Positions 6,906 to 15,696 of a DNA stretch of 64,000 nucleotides are shown here, one piece after another. The DNA comes from Vreelandella subglaciescola (lineage in GTDB: Bacteria; Pseudomonadota; Gammaproteobacteria; Pseudomonadales; Halomonadaceae). The notes under the pieces were generated by a model, which did not search any database, was not told the origin of the DNA, and was given only the letters and a program-made list of their open reading frames with translations. A program made the translations under genes and the position numbers. Positions within the stretch are counted from its first letter, which is position 1, and each line of letters begins with the position of its first letter. The DNA lies in contig NZ_LT670847.1 of assembly GCF_900142895.1 (NCBI RefSeq), positions 992,001 through 1,056,000 of the forward strand. Reading direction: 5' to 3'.

Positions 6906-8081
6906 ATGACACCTTATTTCCGTCTGACACGTGCGGCCCTGCCCGCCGGCATGCTCGCGCTTTTGCTCAGCCAGCAGGCCGGCGCGGTCGAGTTCAAAAT
7001 GGGCACTACCACGGCCAGCGTTTACGGCTTTGCCAAGCTCGACCTGATTTACGATGTGGATAACGATCTGGGCGATCTCGCGGCAAGGCCGCGCATTCTG
7101 ATTGACGGCCAACGCGGCAGCGACGGGCATTTTACCATGCACCCTTACCAAAGCCGGCTGGGATTCAAAACACAAACGCCCGTTGAGGGAAGCCCGCTGG
7201 TGACCCGGGTAGAAATCGACTGGATGGATAACCCGCCCGAAGGCGGCGATTTGCGCCTGCGCCACGCCTACGGCAGCTGGAACGATGTACTCGCGGGCAA
7301 AACCTGGACCAACTTCGGCAGCCGCCTGAGCCGCACGCCGATCATCGATTTCGCCCCCAGCCCCGGGCAGAGCAAAAGCGGACGCAAAGCGCAGCTGCGC
7401 TACTCGTGGAACGGCTTTCACGTGGCGCTGGAAAATCCCGACCCCGATGACTTCAAAGACAGCGTAGCGGCCAAATTCAACCCCGCGCGCGGCGGCTATG
7501 CCCCGCACCCCGACGCCAAGCAGGAGGTGCCCGATATCACCCTGCGCTATCAGGCCGCAAGCGAGCGTCTGGCCTACTCGGCCGCCGCCGTTGCCCGCCG
7601 GTTAAGCGTTGAGGCCGATGGCACAGGCATTGACGACAGCACCACCGGCTGGGGGCTAAGCACCGCCGCACGCCTTCAGGCTACCGAGCGTCTGGCGCTG
7701 CGCGGGGCGCTCACCTACGGCGACGGCATTGGCGAATACCTGCAGAATAATCCGTCGGCGCCCGCGTTTGTTAACGGCGACTCAATTAACACCATCAGCG
7801 CCTGGGGCGCCAACCTGGGCATGAGCCTTGCCGTAGGCCCGGGGGCAATAAACCTGGGCTACGGTATATCACGCGCCGACGTTGACGACCTACGCAACGC
7901 CGGGCTGGCCGGTGCAGAAGGCGCCAACGAGCAGTTTCAAGCCGTGCACTTGAACTACATCTGGTCGCCGGCCAAGCGCATCAGCTACGGCATGGAAATG
8001 GGCTACCACACCCGCGACGTGGCCGACGGGCGCGACGGCAACGCCCTGCGCCTGCAGGGCATGGTCAAGTACGCCTTCTGA
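6906..8081 (+). CDS. DcaP-like outer-membrane porin
   Basis: This 391-residue precursor has a signal peptide ending QQAGA-VEF at about residue 27. It continues as an alternating, aromatic beta-barrel pattern that ends in KYAF, with the terminal Phe typical of outer-membrane barrels. The segments ASVYGFAKLDLIYD, QSRLGFKTQTP and LRHAYGSWNDVLAGKTWTNF match the DcaP-like trimeric porin family, whose members import dicarboxylates, phthalate-like or other negatively charged compounds. It is monocistronic, divergent from the sensor cyclase and convergent with the gene at 8094. A candidate FNR/Anr box precedes it. The exact substrate is unknown. Confidence 0.82.
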   Translation: MTPYFRLTRAALPAGMLALLLSQQAGAVEFKMGTTTASVYGFAKLDLIYDVDNDLGDLAARPRILIDGQRGSDGHFTMHPYQSRLGFKTQTPVEGSPLVTRVEIDWMDNPPEGGDLRLRHAYGSWNDVLAGKTWTNFGSRLSRTPIIDFAPSPGQSKSGRKAQLRYSWNGFHVALENPDPDDFKDSVAAKFNPARGGYAPHPDAKQEVPDITLRYQAASERLAYSAAAVARRLSVEADGTGIDDSTTGWGLSTAARLQATERLALRGALTYGDGIGEYLQNNPSAPAFVNGDSINTISAWGANLGMSLAVGPGAINLGYGISRADVDDLRNAGLAGAEGANEQFQAVHLNYIWSPAKRISYGMEMGYHTRDVADGRDGNALRLQGMVKYAF

Positions 8082-8093
8082 CGGCTGTTTCCG

Positions 8094-9116
8094 TTAGTCG
8101 AGCTGCTGCACTTTAAGCTCGTAGTTGTTCACGCCGCTGCGGGCGCCGCCGAACTTCTGCCCGCGTACGCGGATGCGGTACTCACCGGGGGCCAGTTCGG
8201 TGCGCAGGTCGATATCACCGTCGAACCCTTCGCCGGCATCACGCGCCACCACGTTGCCCTGGCTGTCCAGCACATCGGCTTCAATGCGGTAGGTGCCCTT
8301 GTTGCCGGGGAAGGTCGCGGTAGTAATCGCAATGGTGCCCTTCTGCAGCACCTCAAAGGTCATGACCTCGCCGCTGGCGCGTATCTTGACGTCGGTGACA
8401 ACTTCTTCAAAGCCCTGCCTGGGCGCCGGTTGCTCTGCCGCGGCGGCGTTATCTGTCGAGGCGTTTGCGGCCGGCGCTGACGCACTTGGGCTAGCCGAAC
8501 GCTCAGCGGCGGACTGAACCGGCGCTGTCTCTGGCGTCTCTGACGTTTGGCTGGGCGGCGCCACGGCTGCCACGGCGCTTGAGCGGCGCACAAACGCGGT
8601 TTTGCCGCCACCACGGCGGTTGCCGATAAAGGCAATGCCGTCCCCGCTGGATACACCATCGTCAACGTCGGCGCCCTCTACCGTCACGTAGAAGCTGTTG
8701 CCACCCGAATTGCCGCTGGAGCCAAACTTGTGCCCTTCTACCTGCAGCGTGTAGTCGCCTTGGGTCAGGCGCTCTTGCAAGGCGAGCCCTTCGGCGTTGC
8801 CCAGCCCTTCGCCACGCGCCACCACGTTACCCGCGCTGTCCAACAGCACTGCGGACACGCGATAGTCCTGCGACTCCCCGCCCTGTACGTGGCTGGCAAA
8901 TACGTAGGTGCCGTCTTTTTCCACGGTGAAGTCGTGCTCGTGAACGCGTCCGTAGAAAAAGCTGCGGCTGCGCGCATCGTTGTTTGACTGTAAAAAGCGC
9001 GTCAGGTCCAGCTGCTTGCCTTCCTCGCGGAAACGCTCCTGCATATCGCTGGCAAGCGTTGGGGCACTGGCCACGCCAAGCCCTAGCGCCAGCGTGATGA
9101 TAACGACGGATTTCAT
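8094..9116 (-). CDS. Exported protein with two PPC-like beta domains
   Basis: This 340-residue precursor has a signal peptide (MKSVVIITLALGLGVASAPTLAS). Two related domains follow, at about 30-140 and 235-340, separated by a ~75-residue Ala/Ser/Pro/Glu linker. Each domain has a DFTV or MTFEVLQ strand, then VLLDSAGNVVARGEG or VLDSQGNVVARDAGEG, then GDYTLQVEGHKFG or GEYRIRVRGQKFG. The protein therefore arose by duplication of a bacterial pre-peptidase C-terminal-like (PPC) unit. No enzyme domain is visible. The start at 9116 is used because the longer frame would put a hydrophobic, Cys-rich stretch ahead of the signal peptide. It lies downstream of the porin gene, behind a terminator. Confidence 0.65.
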   Translation of the reverse strand: MKSVVIITLALGLGVASAPTLASDMQERFREEGKQLDLTRFLQSNNDARSRSFFYGRVHEHDFTVEKDGTYVFASHVQGGESQDYRVSAVLLDSAGNVVARGEGLGNAEGLALQERLTQGDYTLQVEGHKFGSSGNSGGNSFYVTVEGADVDDGVSSGDGIAFIGNRRGGGKTAFVRRSSAVAAVAPPSQTSETPETAPVQSAAERSASPSASAPAANASTDNAAAAEQPAPRQGFEEVVTDVKIRASGEVMTFEVLQKGTIAITTATFPGNKGTYRIEADVLDSQGNVVARDAGEGFDGDIDLRTELAPGEYRIRVRGQKFGGARSGVNNYELKVQQLD

Positions 9117-9204
9117 TGGCTCTACTCGCTGTTGGATGCAAAAAGGGAAAACAAAGGTGGAGAAACAAGAAGCAGGATAACAAAGGACAAAAACAAAAGA
9201 AAAA

Positions 9205-9235
9205 CACAAAAAAGCCGGCCCTGGGGGCCGGCTTT
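9205..9235 (-). terminator. Rho-independent terminator of the OmpC-type porin gene
   Basis: A 10-bp stem AAAGCCGGCC/GGCCGGCTTT with a 5-nt loop (9211-9235) is followed, on the minus strand, by a T-rich run. It lies 70 bp after the porin stop codon. Confidence 0.85.
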
Positions 9236-9304
9236 GATCTTTCAAACCCTACGGGGCTTCCTACGAGACGTAGGCCGCCCGGTACTATCGGGCTCAGGAG
9301 CGGT

Positions 9305-10456
9305 TTAGAACAGGTAAACCGCACCGACTGCTACGCCGTCGTCTACATCGTCTTTACGATCGTACAGGCCGCCTTCAACGAAGGTGTACATCGCGTCAGA
9401 GATGTTGTAAGTCGCGCCGAGCGTGATTTCGTTGTAGCTTTCGCCGCCGTCGTTCGGGAAGTCATTATGCCCCAGGCCATCTTTAGCCGTGTCGAGGAAG
9501 CTGTCGCCGCCGACGTCAACGTACTGGTAAGAACCGTAGATGTCGCCCATGCCGTAGCCGTAGCGCGCGCCGAAGCCGTAGTAGTTGACGTCTTCGATCA
9601 GGTCGTCACCGGCTTGAAAACGCTCGAGCTTGAGCGCCAGGCGCAGGGTGTCAACGGTGTACTCGGCGGTGATGCCGTACTGGTCGCCAGCGTCATTATC
9701 GAGAGTATCCGGATTGTCGTTTTTGTCAAAGCCCGAATAGGTACCGTCATAGTTATCGAGGTTATCGTAAACCGCGGCGATGGAGAACGCGCCGGCGGTG
9801 TACTTGACACCACCGAAGAAGGACGCGTTGCTGTCCGAATCCTTTTGGACACCTTTGCTAGAATCCTTCTGACCTGTCAGACCAGCGACGTTGGTATCAA
9901 CATCGGGGTTGAAGCTTTCGGCATCGCCTTCAAACTGGGTACCCACGGCGAACTGGAAGCCGCTGAAGGACGGCGAGGTGTAGGACACCTTGTTGCCTTC
10001 GCGATCTGACAGACCAATAATGTTCTGGGTGCTGTCTTTAACGTCGAAGGATTCGTTATTGGAGATCGGATCCTGAATCCAGTCGTCGATCAGCGGATCC
10101 CAGGAACCTACACGGGTGTCACCGAAGTTGCCTTTCAGGCCGGCGTAGGCCTGGTCACCGGTGTTCAGGCCGCCGGCAGTCTTCGCTTCGTCGGCGTCGT
10201 GCTCGAACTCGGCCTTGAAGTAGCCCTTCAAGTCACGGGTGATCAGGTGCTCACCGGCAAAACCCACGGTAGAACCGTTGTCGGTCAGCGTATCTTTGCT
10301 ATCACCGGCGGCGTCGTTAACGTCGTAGTAGGCAATCTGGATGTTGCCGTAGAGGTCGAGCTTAGTGCCATCTTCGTTGTAGATAGTTGCAGCTTGAGCG
10401 CCGGCAGAAGCGAAGGCAGCACCCGCGATAGCAGTCGCTAAGAGTGTCTTTTTCAT
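9305..10456 (-). CDS. General porin, OmpC/Porin_4 type
   Basis: This 383-residue precursor has the signal peptide MKKTLLATAIAGAAFASAGA and mature start ATIYNEDGTKLDLYGNIQ, the classic opening of gammaproteobacterial trimeric porins. GYFKAEFEHD, the loop-3-like GDTRVGSWDPLIDDW and the barrel-closing AVYLF with C-terminal Phe are all present. It forms a diffusion channel in the outer membrane. The barrel is very acidic, in line with a halophile. The 292-bp leader, a strong hairpin terminator and AAGGAA before the ATG suggest a highly expressed single gene. Pore selectivity cannot be read. Confidence 0.9.
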   Translation of the reverse strand: MKKTLLATAIAGAAFASAGAQAATIYNEDGTKLDLYGNIQIAYYDVNDAAGDSKDTLTDNGSTVGFAGEHLITRDLKGYFKAEFEHDADEAKTAGGLNTGDQAYAGLKGNFGDTRVGSWDPLIDDWIQDPISNNESFDVKDSTQNIIGLSDREGNKVSYTSPSFSGFQFAVGTQFEGDAESFNPDVDTNVAGLTGQKDSSKGVQKDSDSNASFFGGVKYTAGAFSIAAVYDNLDNYDGTYSGFDKNDNPDTLDNDAGDQYGITAEYTVDTLRLALKLERFQAGDDLIEDVNYYGFGARYGYGMGDIYGSYQYVDVGGDSFLDTAKDGLGHNDFPNDGGESYNEITLGATYNISDAMYTFVEGGLYDRKDDVDDGVAVGAVYLF

Positions 10457-10748
10457 GGGATAAATTCCTTAACTAGCTTACTGTTTCGATCGTTTATCAG
10501 GCGTTACGCCCGCTATTGGCTTGAAAGCATGCTCTTCTTGTATTTCCGGCGTGTTACCTGCCAAAAAACGTCATGTTCTGCTCAAGCCTTGTTATATTCC
10601 AATGCTCGCAGGGAGAACTCTATACCGGGATTCAAGGGAACGCAATAGAAAAAACACTGTTTCTTTATGATTTGCGTCTTTTTGAGGAACTTGCTCCCTC
10701 TTTTCATGTCGCAAGCGCGATGACTCGACAATTCTCGAGACTATCTAT

Positions 10749-11588
10749 CTAGCTATCGCCCCTGCCGAAACGGTGCTGAAGGCTGGCGAGCTTGTCTTCC
10801 ATGCTTTGGGGCGGCTGCGCTGTTTCCCTACTTTGCGGCTTGGCGCCGCTTTGCGCTTTGCCTGCCGGCGTTTCGGGCTGTGCCGCCCTGGGCTTGTGCG
10901 GGCGACGGGGCTTTTCTGTACTGTCTTTTCCAGTACGTTCTTTCCCGGCGCCTCCTTTCCCGGCAGGCCCCTTGTTACTCGCCTGGCGGCGGCGCTTTTC
11001 TATTGCGGCCTGAGCGGCGGTGGCATCCACCACGCCGGCGGAGATGCCGTCCAGATCAATCCGCGGTGCGCCTTCACGCAGCGCTTTGACGTAGCGCGGT
11101 AAGTTGACGTAGTGCGCCAGCGCGCGACGAATCAGCTTGTTTGACCAGGGCTCGTGACGCGCCAGATCTTCGTGAATGCCGACTTTCAGCGGGCTGGTAT
11201 GGTCGGTTAAAAATGCCTGCGGGTAGCGCACATACCACTGCTTGAGCAGCGCCTGGGGCGAAGGTGCCTCAGGTTTGGGCGCCTCATGCGCGGACTCAGG
11301 CTCGTCCGCCGGCATTGTGGGGTTATCTGTTGCTGCTGTGTTTACTTCCACTTCTTCAATACCTTCTTCCTTGGCCTCTGCTGGTCTTCCGGCGATGGTC
11401 TTCCCCTCCGCGATAGCCTCAGCTACGGGCGCCGCTGGTGCTGATAGCTCTGGCTCTGGCGCGAGCGCTTTTTGTTCCAGGCGGTACTTCAAGCGCCGGT
11501 TTTCATCGCGCAACGTAGCCAGCTCGGCATGCGCTTGCTCGAGGCGTGCCTCCAGGTCGTCCAACAGGTGCGTAACGCTTGCGGGCAT
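10749..11588 (-). CDS. ProQ/FinO-domain RNA-binding protein
   Basis: This 279-residue protein has an N-terminal coiled coil (about 5-42), a long acidic low-complexity linker, a ProQ/FinO domain (about 112-195, with LLKQWYVRYPQAFL, PLKVGIHEDL and NKLIRRALAHYVNLPRYVKAL), and a very basic Lys/Arg/Pro tail. The FinO-like fold binds structured small RNAs and mRNA 3' ends and acts as an RNA chaperone. It is larger than E. coli ProQ and has the domain in the middle, so it is called by domain only. The start at 11588 has GAGGAG seven bases upstream; the longer frame would overlap folA. It is last in the lgt-thyA-folA operon. Confidence 0.82.
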   Translation of the reverse strand: MPASVTHLLDDLEARLEQAHAELATLRDENRRLKYRLEQKALAPEPELSAPAAPVAEAIAEGKTIAGRPAEAKEEGIEEVEVNTAATDNPTMPADEPESAHEAPKPEAPSPQALLKQWYVRYPQAFLTDHTSPLKVGIHEDLARHEPWSNKLIRRALAHYVNLPRYVKALREGAPRIDLDGISAGVVDATAAQAAIEKRRRQASNKGPAGKGGAGKERTGKDSTEKPRRPHKPRAAQPETPAGKAQSGAKPQSRETAQPPQSMEDKLASLQHRFGRGDS

Positions 11589-11607
11589 CACGTAACTCCT
11601 CTTCCCT

Positions 11608-12162
11608 TTAGGCGTGCTCAAGACGCTCGTATATCACAAAATCATAGCCGGGCTGGCCGTCGGCCGGCGTACCGGCCACGCGCTGGGTTTCTTGCCACTG
11701 GGTGAGGTCGATAGCGGGAAAGTGCGTATCACCCTCTACGCTGGCATCAACCTCGGTGATATACAGCCGCTGCGCGTAGGGCATGGCCTGTGCGTATATC
11801 TCACCGCCGCCCATCACCATGACTTCTTCTGCGGCCTCGATGGTGGCGTGGTGTTCGGCAAGCGCTAGCGCGTCGTGCAGGTTATGGCACACCCGCACGC
11901 CGGGGTGGGCAAACGCGGTGTCACGCGTGACCACGATGTTCAACCGGTTGGGCAGCGGCTTGCCGATGGAGGCAAAGGTTTTGCGCCCCATCACCAGCGG
12001 CTTGGCCTGGGTCATGCGTTGGAAAAACTTGAGGTCTTCGGGCAAGTACCAGGGCAGCTGGCCGTCAACGCCGATCACGCGATTGCGCGACATCGCGGCG
12101 ATCATCGCCACGGGAATCAGCGGCTCGGATAGCGGTGAAGGCAATGCGGAACTCTGACTCAT
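11608..12162 (-). CDS. folA: Dihydrofolate reductase
   Basis: This 184-residue cytoplasmic enzyme reduces dihydrofolate to tetrahydrofolate with NADPH. It shows the family core [31 protein letters not shown] (Asp near the active site), the NADPH motif [18 protein letters not shown] and [17 protein letters not shown]. It starts within the thyA stop codon (ATGA overlap), so it is translationally coupled to the enzyme that generates dihydrofolate. An about 17-residue N-terminal extension precedes the usual start; a shorter start cannot be excluded. Confidence 0.95.
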   Translation of the reverse strand: MSQSSALPSPLSEPLIPVAMIAAMSRNRVIGVDGQLPWYLPEDLKFFQRMTQAKPLVMGRKTFASIGKPLPNRLNIVVTRDTAFAHPGVRVCHNLHDALALAEHHATIEAAEEVMVMGGGEIYAQAMPYAQRLYITEVDASVEGDTHFPAIDLTQWQETQRVAGTPADGQPGYDFVIYERLEHA

Positions 12163-13019
12163 ACGGCTACCTTGGCTTTAATGTGCGGATGGGCATCGTA
12201 GCCTTCCAGGCGGATGTCGTCGAACGTAAAGGCGAACAGGTCATCTACGTCTGGCGCAAGCACAAGCCGGGGCGGCGCTTTGGGCGTGCGCGACAGCTGT
12301 TCGCGCGCCTGTTCCAAATGATTGCTGTAGAGGTGGGCGTCGCCCAGGGTGTGGATAAACTCCCCCGGCAAAAGCCCCACCACCTTCGCCACCATGCTCA
12401 GCAGCAGCGCGTAGCTGGCTATGTTAAACGGCACGCCGAGAAAAATATCCGCGCTGCGTTGATAAAGCTGGCACGAAAGCCGCCCGTCTGCCACATAAAA
12501 CTGAAACAAACAGTGGCACGGCGGCAGCTGCATGTCATCGACCTGGGCGGGGTTCCAGGCCGACACGATCAGCCGGCGCGACTGCGGATTAGTACGAATT
12601 TGTTCGATCACCTGAGCAATCTGATCCACATGGCCGCCGTCGGGACGCGGCCAGCTGCGCCACTGGTAGCCATATACCGGGCCCAGATCGCCGTTTTCAT
12701 CGGCCCACGCGTCCCAGATGCGCACGCCGTTATCTTTCAGGTAGGCAATGTTGGTATCGCCGCGCAGAAACCACAGAAGCTCGTGAATGATCGAGCGCAG
12801 ATGCAGCTTTTTGGTGGTGACCAGCGGGAACCCGCGTGACAGGTCAAAACGCATCTGGTGGCCAAACACCGAGCGCGTGCCCGTCCCCGTGCGGTCGCCG
12901 CGGTCGCTGCCTTCTTCCAGCACCGTGCGCATCAGGTCGAGATAGGGTTGTTCCAGTGGCTGTTCCAGTGGCTGTTCCAATGCTGAGGGCTGCACTACGG
13001 TGGGCTCGTTTGCCGTCAC
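12159..13019 (-). CDS. thyA: Thymidylate synthase
   Basis: This 286-residue enzyme makes dTMP from dUMP and methylene-tetrahydrofolate. The catalytic Cys is in [12 protein letters not shown], and [19 protein letters not shown] and [13 protein letters not shown] are diagnostic. The start is set at a GTG (13019) because AGGAG lies six bases upstream of it. The ATG candidates farther upstream overlap lgt and lack a comparable ribosome binding site. Even so, the protein has a ~22-residue N-terminal extension with the tandem peptide [11 protein letters not shown] before the conserved [12 protein letters not shown]. It follows lgt by 31 bp and overlaps folA by 4 bp. Confidence 0.95.
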   Translation of the reverse strand: MTANEPTVVQPSALEQPLEQPLEQPYLDLMRTVLEEGSDRGDRTGTGTRSVFGHQMRFDLSRGFPLVTTKKLHLRSIIHELLWFLRGDTNIAYLKDNGVRIWDAWADENGDLGPVYGYQWRSWPRPDGGHVDQIAQVIEQIRTNPQSRRLIVSAWNPAQVDDMQLPPCHCLFQFYVADGRLSCQLYQRSADIFLGVPFNIASYALLLSMVAKVVGLLPGEFIHTLGDAHLYSNHLEQAREQLSRTPKAPPRLVLAPDVDDLFAFTFDDIRLEGYDAHPHIKAKVAV

Positions 13020-13050
13020 AAGACGCTCCTGTTGGCTATACTTTTTCTGT

Positions 13051-13872
13051 TCAAGACTCATGCTGTTTTTCACCGGTGCCGGTGGCAAGGCGGGCATCAA
13101 TCGGTTGGCGGCGCGACCAGATCACCAGCAGCAGGCCGAAAGCTATCATCGGCAGTGTCAGCAACTGGCCCATGGTCAGCCAGCCAAAGGCGATGAATCC
13201 GAGCTGGACATCCGGCAGGCGGACAAACTCCACCATGAAACGAAACACGCCGTAGCCGATCAGAAACAGCCCCGACACCAGCCCGCGCCGGCGCGGACGC
13301 ACGGATACCCACCAGAGCAGCGCAAACAGCACCGCGCCTTCCAACAGTGCCTCGTACAGCGCGGAGGGATGACGCGGCTGCCCGTCGGTGCCGGGAAACG
13401 GCATGCCCCAGGGCAGCGAGGTCACCCTTCCCGGCAGCTCGTGGTTGATGAAGTTGCCAATGCGCCCGGCGCCCAGGCCGATGGGTACCAACGGGGCGAT
13501 GAAGTCGGTCAGCGTGAAAAAAGCCAGGCGTTTTTTGTGCGCAAACCAGCCGGCCGCCAGCAGCACGCCGATCAGGCCGCCGTGAAAGCTCATGCCGCCG
13601 TCCCACACGCGGAAAATCCACAGCGGATCGTCCAGCCACTGGCCCAGCCCGTAAAACAGCGCGTAGCCCAGCCGCCCGCCGAGCACCACGCCCAGCGCGG
13701 CATAGAATAAAAAGTCGCTGACATCATCTTTGGTCAGGCCAAACCGTGCGGCACGACGCCCACCCAGCCACCAGGCGGCGACAAAGCCCACCACGTACAT
13801 CAGGCCATACCAGTGCACCTGCAAAGGCCCCAGCGAGATGGCAACGGGATCAATTTCGGGATAAGCAATCAT
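13051..13872 (-). CDS. lgt: Prolipoprotein diacylglyceryl transferase
   Basis: This 273-residue inner-membrane enzyme attaches diacylglycerol from phosphatidylglycerol to the lipobox Cys of prolipoproteins. Seven hydrophobic segments, [22 protein letters not shown] and the Lgt signature [16 protein letters not shown] are present. The ATG at 13872 (MIAYPEIDP) fits the usual N-terminus; a TTG two codons earlier is less likely. It is the first gene of the lgt-thyA-folA-ProQ operon, an order shared by many gammaproteobacteria up to folA. Confidence 0.95.
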   Translation of the reverse strand: MIAYPEIDPVAISLGPLQVHWYGLMYVVGFVAAWWLGGRRAARFGLTKDDVSDFLFYAALGVVLGGRLGYALFYGLGQWLDDPLWIFRVWDGGMSFHGGLIGVLLAAGWFAHKKRLAFFTLTDFIAPLVPIGLGAGRIGNFINHELPGRVTSLPWGMPFPGTDGQPRHPSALYEALLEGAVLFALLWWVSVRPRRRGLVSGLFLIGYGVFRFMVEFVRLPDVQLGFIAFGWLTMGQLLTLPMIAFGLLLVIWSRRQPIDARLATGTGEKQHES

Positions 13873-13959
13873 ACGCAATAGCCGGTCATAAAAATCTCAA
13901 GCCCAGTCATAAAAGTCTCACATACAGCAGGGAGGAAGCCACAGGCTACACGCGCCGGC

Positions 13960-14757
13960 TTAACTCACGATGAAACGCAGCCCGACCACCAGCAGCAGGC
14001 TGGCGAAGGCGTAGCGCAATACATGCCCCGGCAGCACGTGGGCAAGCCTTACGCCCACGCGGGCAAACGGCACGCTTGCCAGCACGATGCCCAAAAACGC
14101 CGGCCACATGACAAAGCCGGTGGCCGCCGCCGGCAGCAGCGGGTTGCCCCACCCAACGACAATGAACGTGCCTGCCCCGACCAGTGCGATAGGCAGCCCA
14201 CAGGCCGACGAGGTGCCAACGGCCCGGGTCATGCTGGCCCCGCAGCGCGACAGCCACGGCACGCTCAACGTACCGCCGCCAATGCCGAAGAGGGCCGATA
14301 CCGCACCGATTACCACGCCGGCTACGCTCATCGTCGCCGTCGCGGGTGGCGTGCTGCCGGGTTTGGGCGACAGCCCCAGCAGCATTTTGATTGCCACCAG
14401 CAGCACAAACCCGCCAAACAGCGACCCCAGCACCGTGCCGGAAAGGCTGCCCGCCACGAAAACGCCCAGTATCGCGCCAAGCGCAAGCCCCGGCAGCAGC
14501 GCCTTGAACCAGGGCAGGTGAATGCTGCCTTTCTGCCAGTGACCCAAGGCGGATGACGCGCCGGTAACCACGATGGTGGCAAGCGACGTACCCACCGCAA
14601 GGTGCACCAGCACCTCGGGGGCCACGCCCTGCGCCTCAAAGGCAAACACCAGCGCGGGCACGATGATAATGCCCCCGCCCACGCCAAACAGCCCCGCCAT
14701 GGTGCCGGCCGCAGCGCCAAGCGCCAGATACCCCAACAGGGTGACAACTATACTCAT
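13960..14757 (-). CDS. TauE/SafE-family membrane transporter
   Basis: This 265-residue protein has about eight hydrophobic segments. It carries the paired family motif, AGLFGVGGGIIIVPAL near the N-terminus and SALFGIGGGTLSVPWL in the second half, which marks TauE/SafE (TSUP) proteins. Members export sulfite, sulfoacetate or other small organosulfur and carboxylate anions. No sulfur-metabolism genes flank it, so the substrate is open. It is divergent from the NRDE gene at 14897. Confidence 0.85.
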   Translation of the reverse strand: MSIVVTLLGYLALGAAAGTMAGLFGVGGGIIIVPALVFAFEAQGVAPEVLVHLAVGTSLATIVVTGASSALGHWQKGSIHLPWFKALLPGLALGAILGVFVAGSLSGTVLGSLFGGFVLLVAIKMLLGLSPKPGSTPPATATMSVAGVVIGAVSALFGIGGGTLSVPWLSRCGASMTRAVGTSSACGLPIALVGAGTFIVVGWGNPLLPAAATGFVMWPAFLGIVLASVPFARVGVRLAHVLPGHVLRYAFASLLLVVGLRFIVS

Positions 14758-14896
14758 GGCGCGGACGCCTCCTCTGTTACGCTAGTGATCGTGCCGCCGC
14801 TCGGCGTGCGTTAGTGTACGTGGCCGCCGACGAGCTGTCATCGCGCCGGATCAATGCGGCGCTAACATCCTGCAGAACAACCCCAAGGAACCACGC

Positions 14897-15670
14897 ATGT
14901 GTTTGCTGGCCTTTGACTGGCAGCCCGGCACGCCCACGCCGCTGCGCCTGATTGGCAATCGGGACGAGTTTCATGCCCGCCCCACGCAGCCGCTGCACCA
15001 TTGGCCGGATGCACCGCTGCTTGGCGGGCGCGACGCGCAGGCCGGCGGCAGCTGGCTGGCGGCCAATGCCCGGGGCGTGGTTGCCACGCTGACCAACGTG
15101 CGCGACCCGCGCCTGGAAACACCCGCCGGCGCGCCCAGCCGGGGCGAGCTGGTCTGCCAGGCGCTGACCTGCCCTGACCTGCCCCGCTGGCTTGATGAAC
15201 TCGTCGACCACGCCAACCACTACGCCGGCTTCAACCTGCTGGTCGCGACACCCGACAGAATGTGGCACCTGCACCGCGGCCGTGAGCGCACGGCACTGAC
15301 CGAAGTAGCCCCCGGCGTTCACGCGCTTTCCAATGCAGATCTTGATACGCCCTGGCCCAAGGTCGAAGCGCTGAGCCACGCCCTGCGACAACGGCAAAAG
15401 TTCGGCGAGCCCGCGTCCGGCGATTTTCCCGGGCAGGCGCTGGCGGTGATTCAGGATGACCGGCAGATGCCGGAACACGCGCTGCCGGATACCGGCGTGG
15501 GGCTGGCGCTTGAACGCTCGCTTTCCGCCGCGTTTATCCGCGGCGAGCAGTACGGTACTCGCGCCACCACCTGGCTGGAGCTGGATGCGAGCCGGCGCGT
15601 GACCATGACCGAGCAGCGCTTTGGCGAAGGCGGGCACTTTGCCGGCAGCACAATGAGCCGGATCGGCTAG
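14897..15670 (+). CDS. NRDE-family (TANGO2-like) protein
   Basis: This 257-residue protein starts MCLLAFDW and has NRDE at 21-24 (LIGNRDEFHARPTQPLHHW), the hallmark of the NRDE/TANGO2 family. Further matches are LLGGRDAQAGGSWLAANA, TNVRDPR and SRGELV. The Cys at position 2, exposed after Met removal, resembles an N-terminal nucleophile hydrolase active site. TANGO2 relatives have been linked to lipid or haem handling, but the bacterial function is not settled. AAGGAA lies seven bases upstream of ATG. The gene stands alone, convergent with ptsP. Confidence 0.85.
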   Translation: MCLLAFDWQPGTPTPLRLIGNRDEFHARPTQPLHHWPDAPLLGGRDAQAGGSWLAANARGVVATLTNVRDPRLETPAGAPSRGELVCQALTCPDLPRWLDELVDHANHYAGFNLLVATPDRMWHLHRGRERTALTEVAPGVHALSNADLDTPWPKVEALSHALRQRQKFGEPASGDFPGQALAVIQDDRQMPEHALPDTGVGLALERSLSAAFIRGEQYGTRATTWLELDASRRVTMTEQRFGEGGHFAGSTMSRIG

Positions 15671-15696
15671 CGTGGGCGCTCCGCCCTGCGAGCGCG

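Noticed and set aside
9116..10009. Plus-strand 297-residue frame across the porin gene
   Set aside because: It is antisense to the porin, and its composition (Val-rich, no motifs) is typical of a shadow frame.
13020..13100. Upstream ATG starts for thyA
   Set aside because: They overlap lgt and lack a good ribosome binding site, while the GTG at 13019 has AGGAG at six bases.
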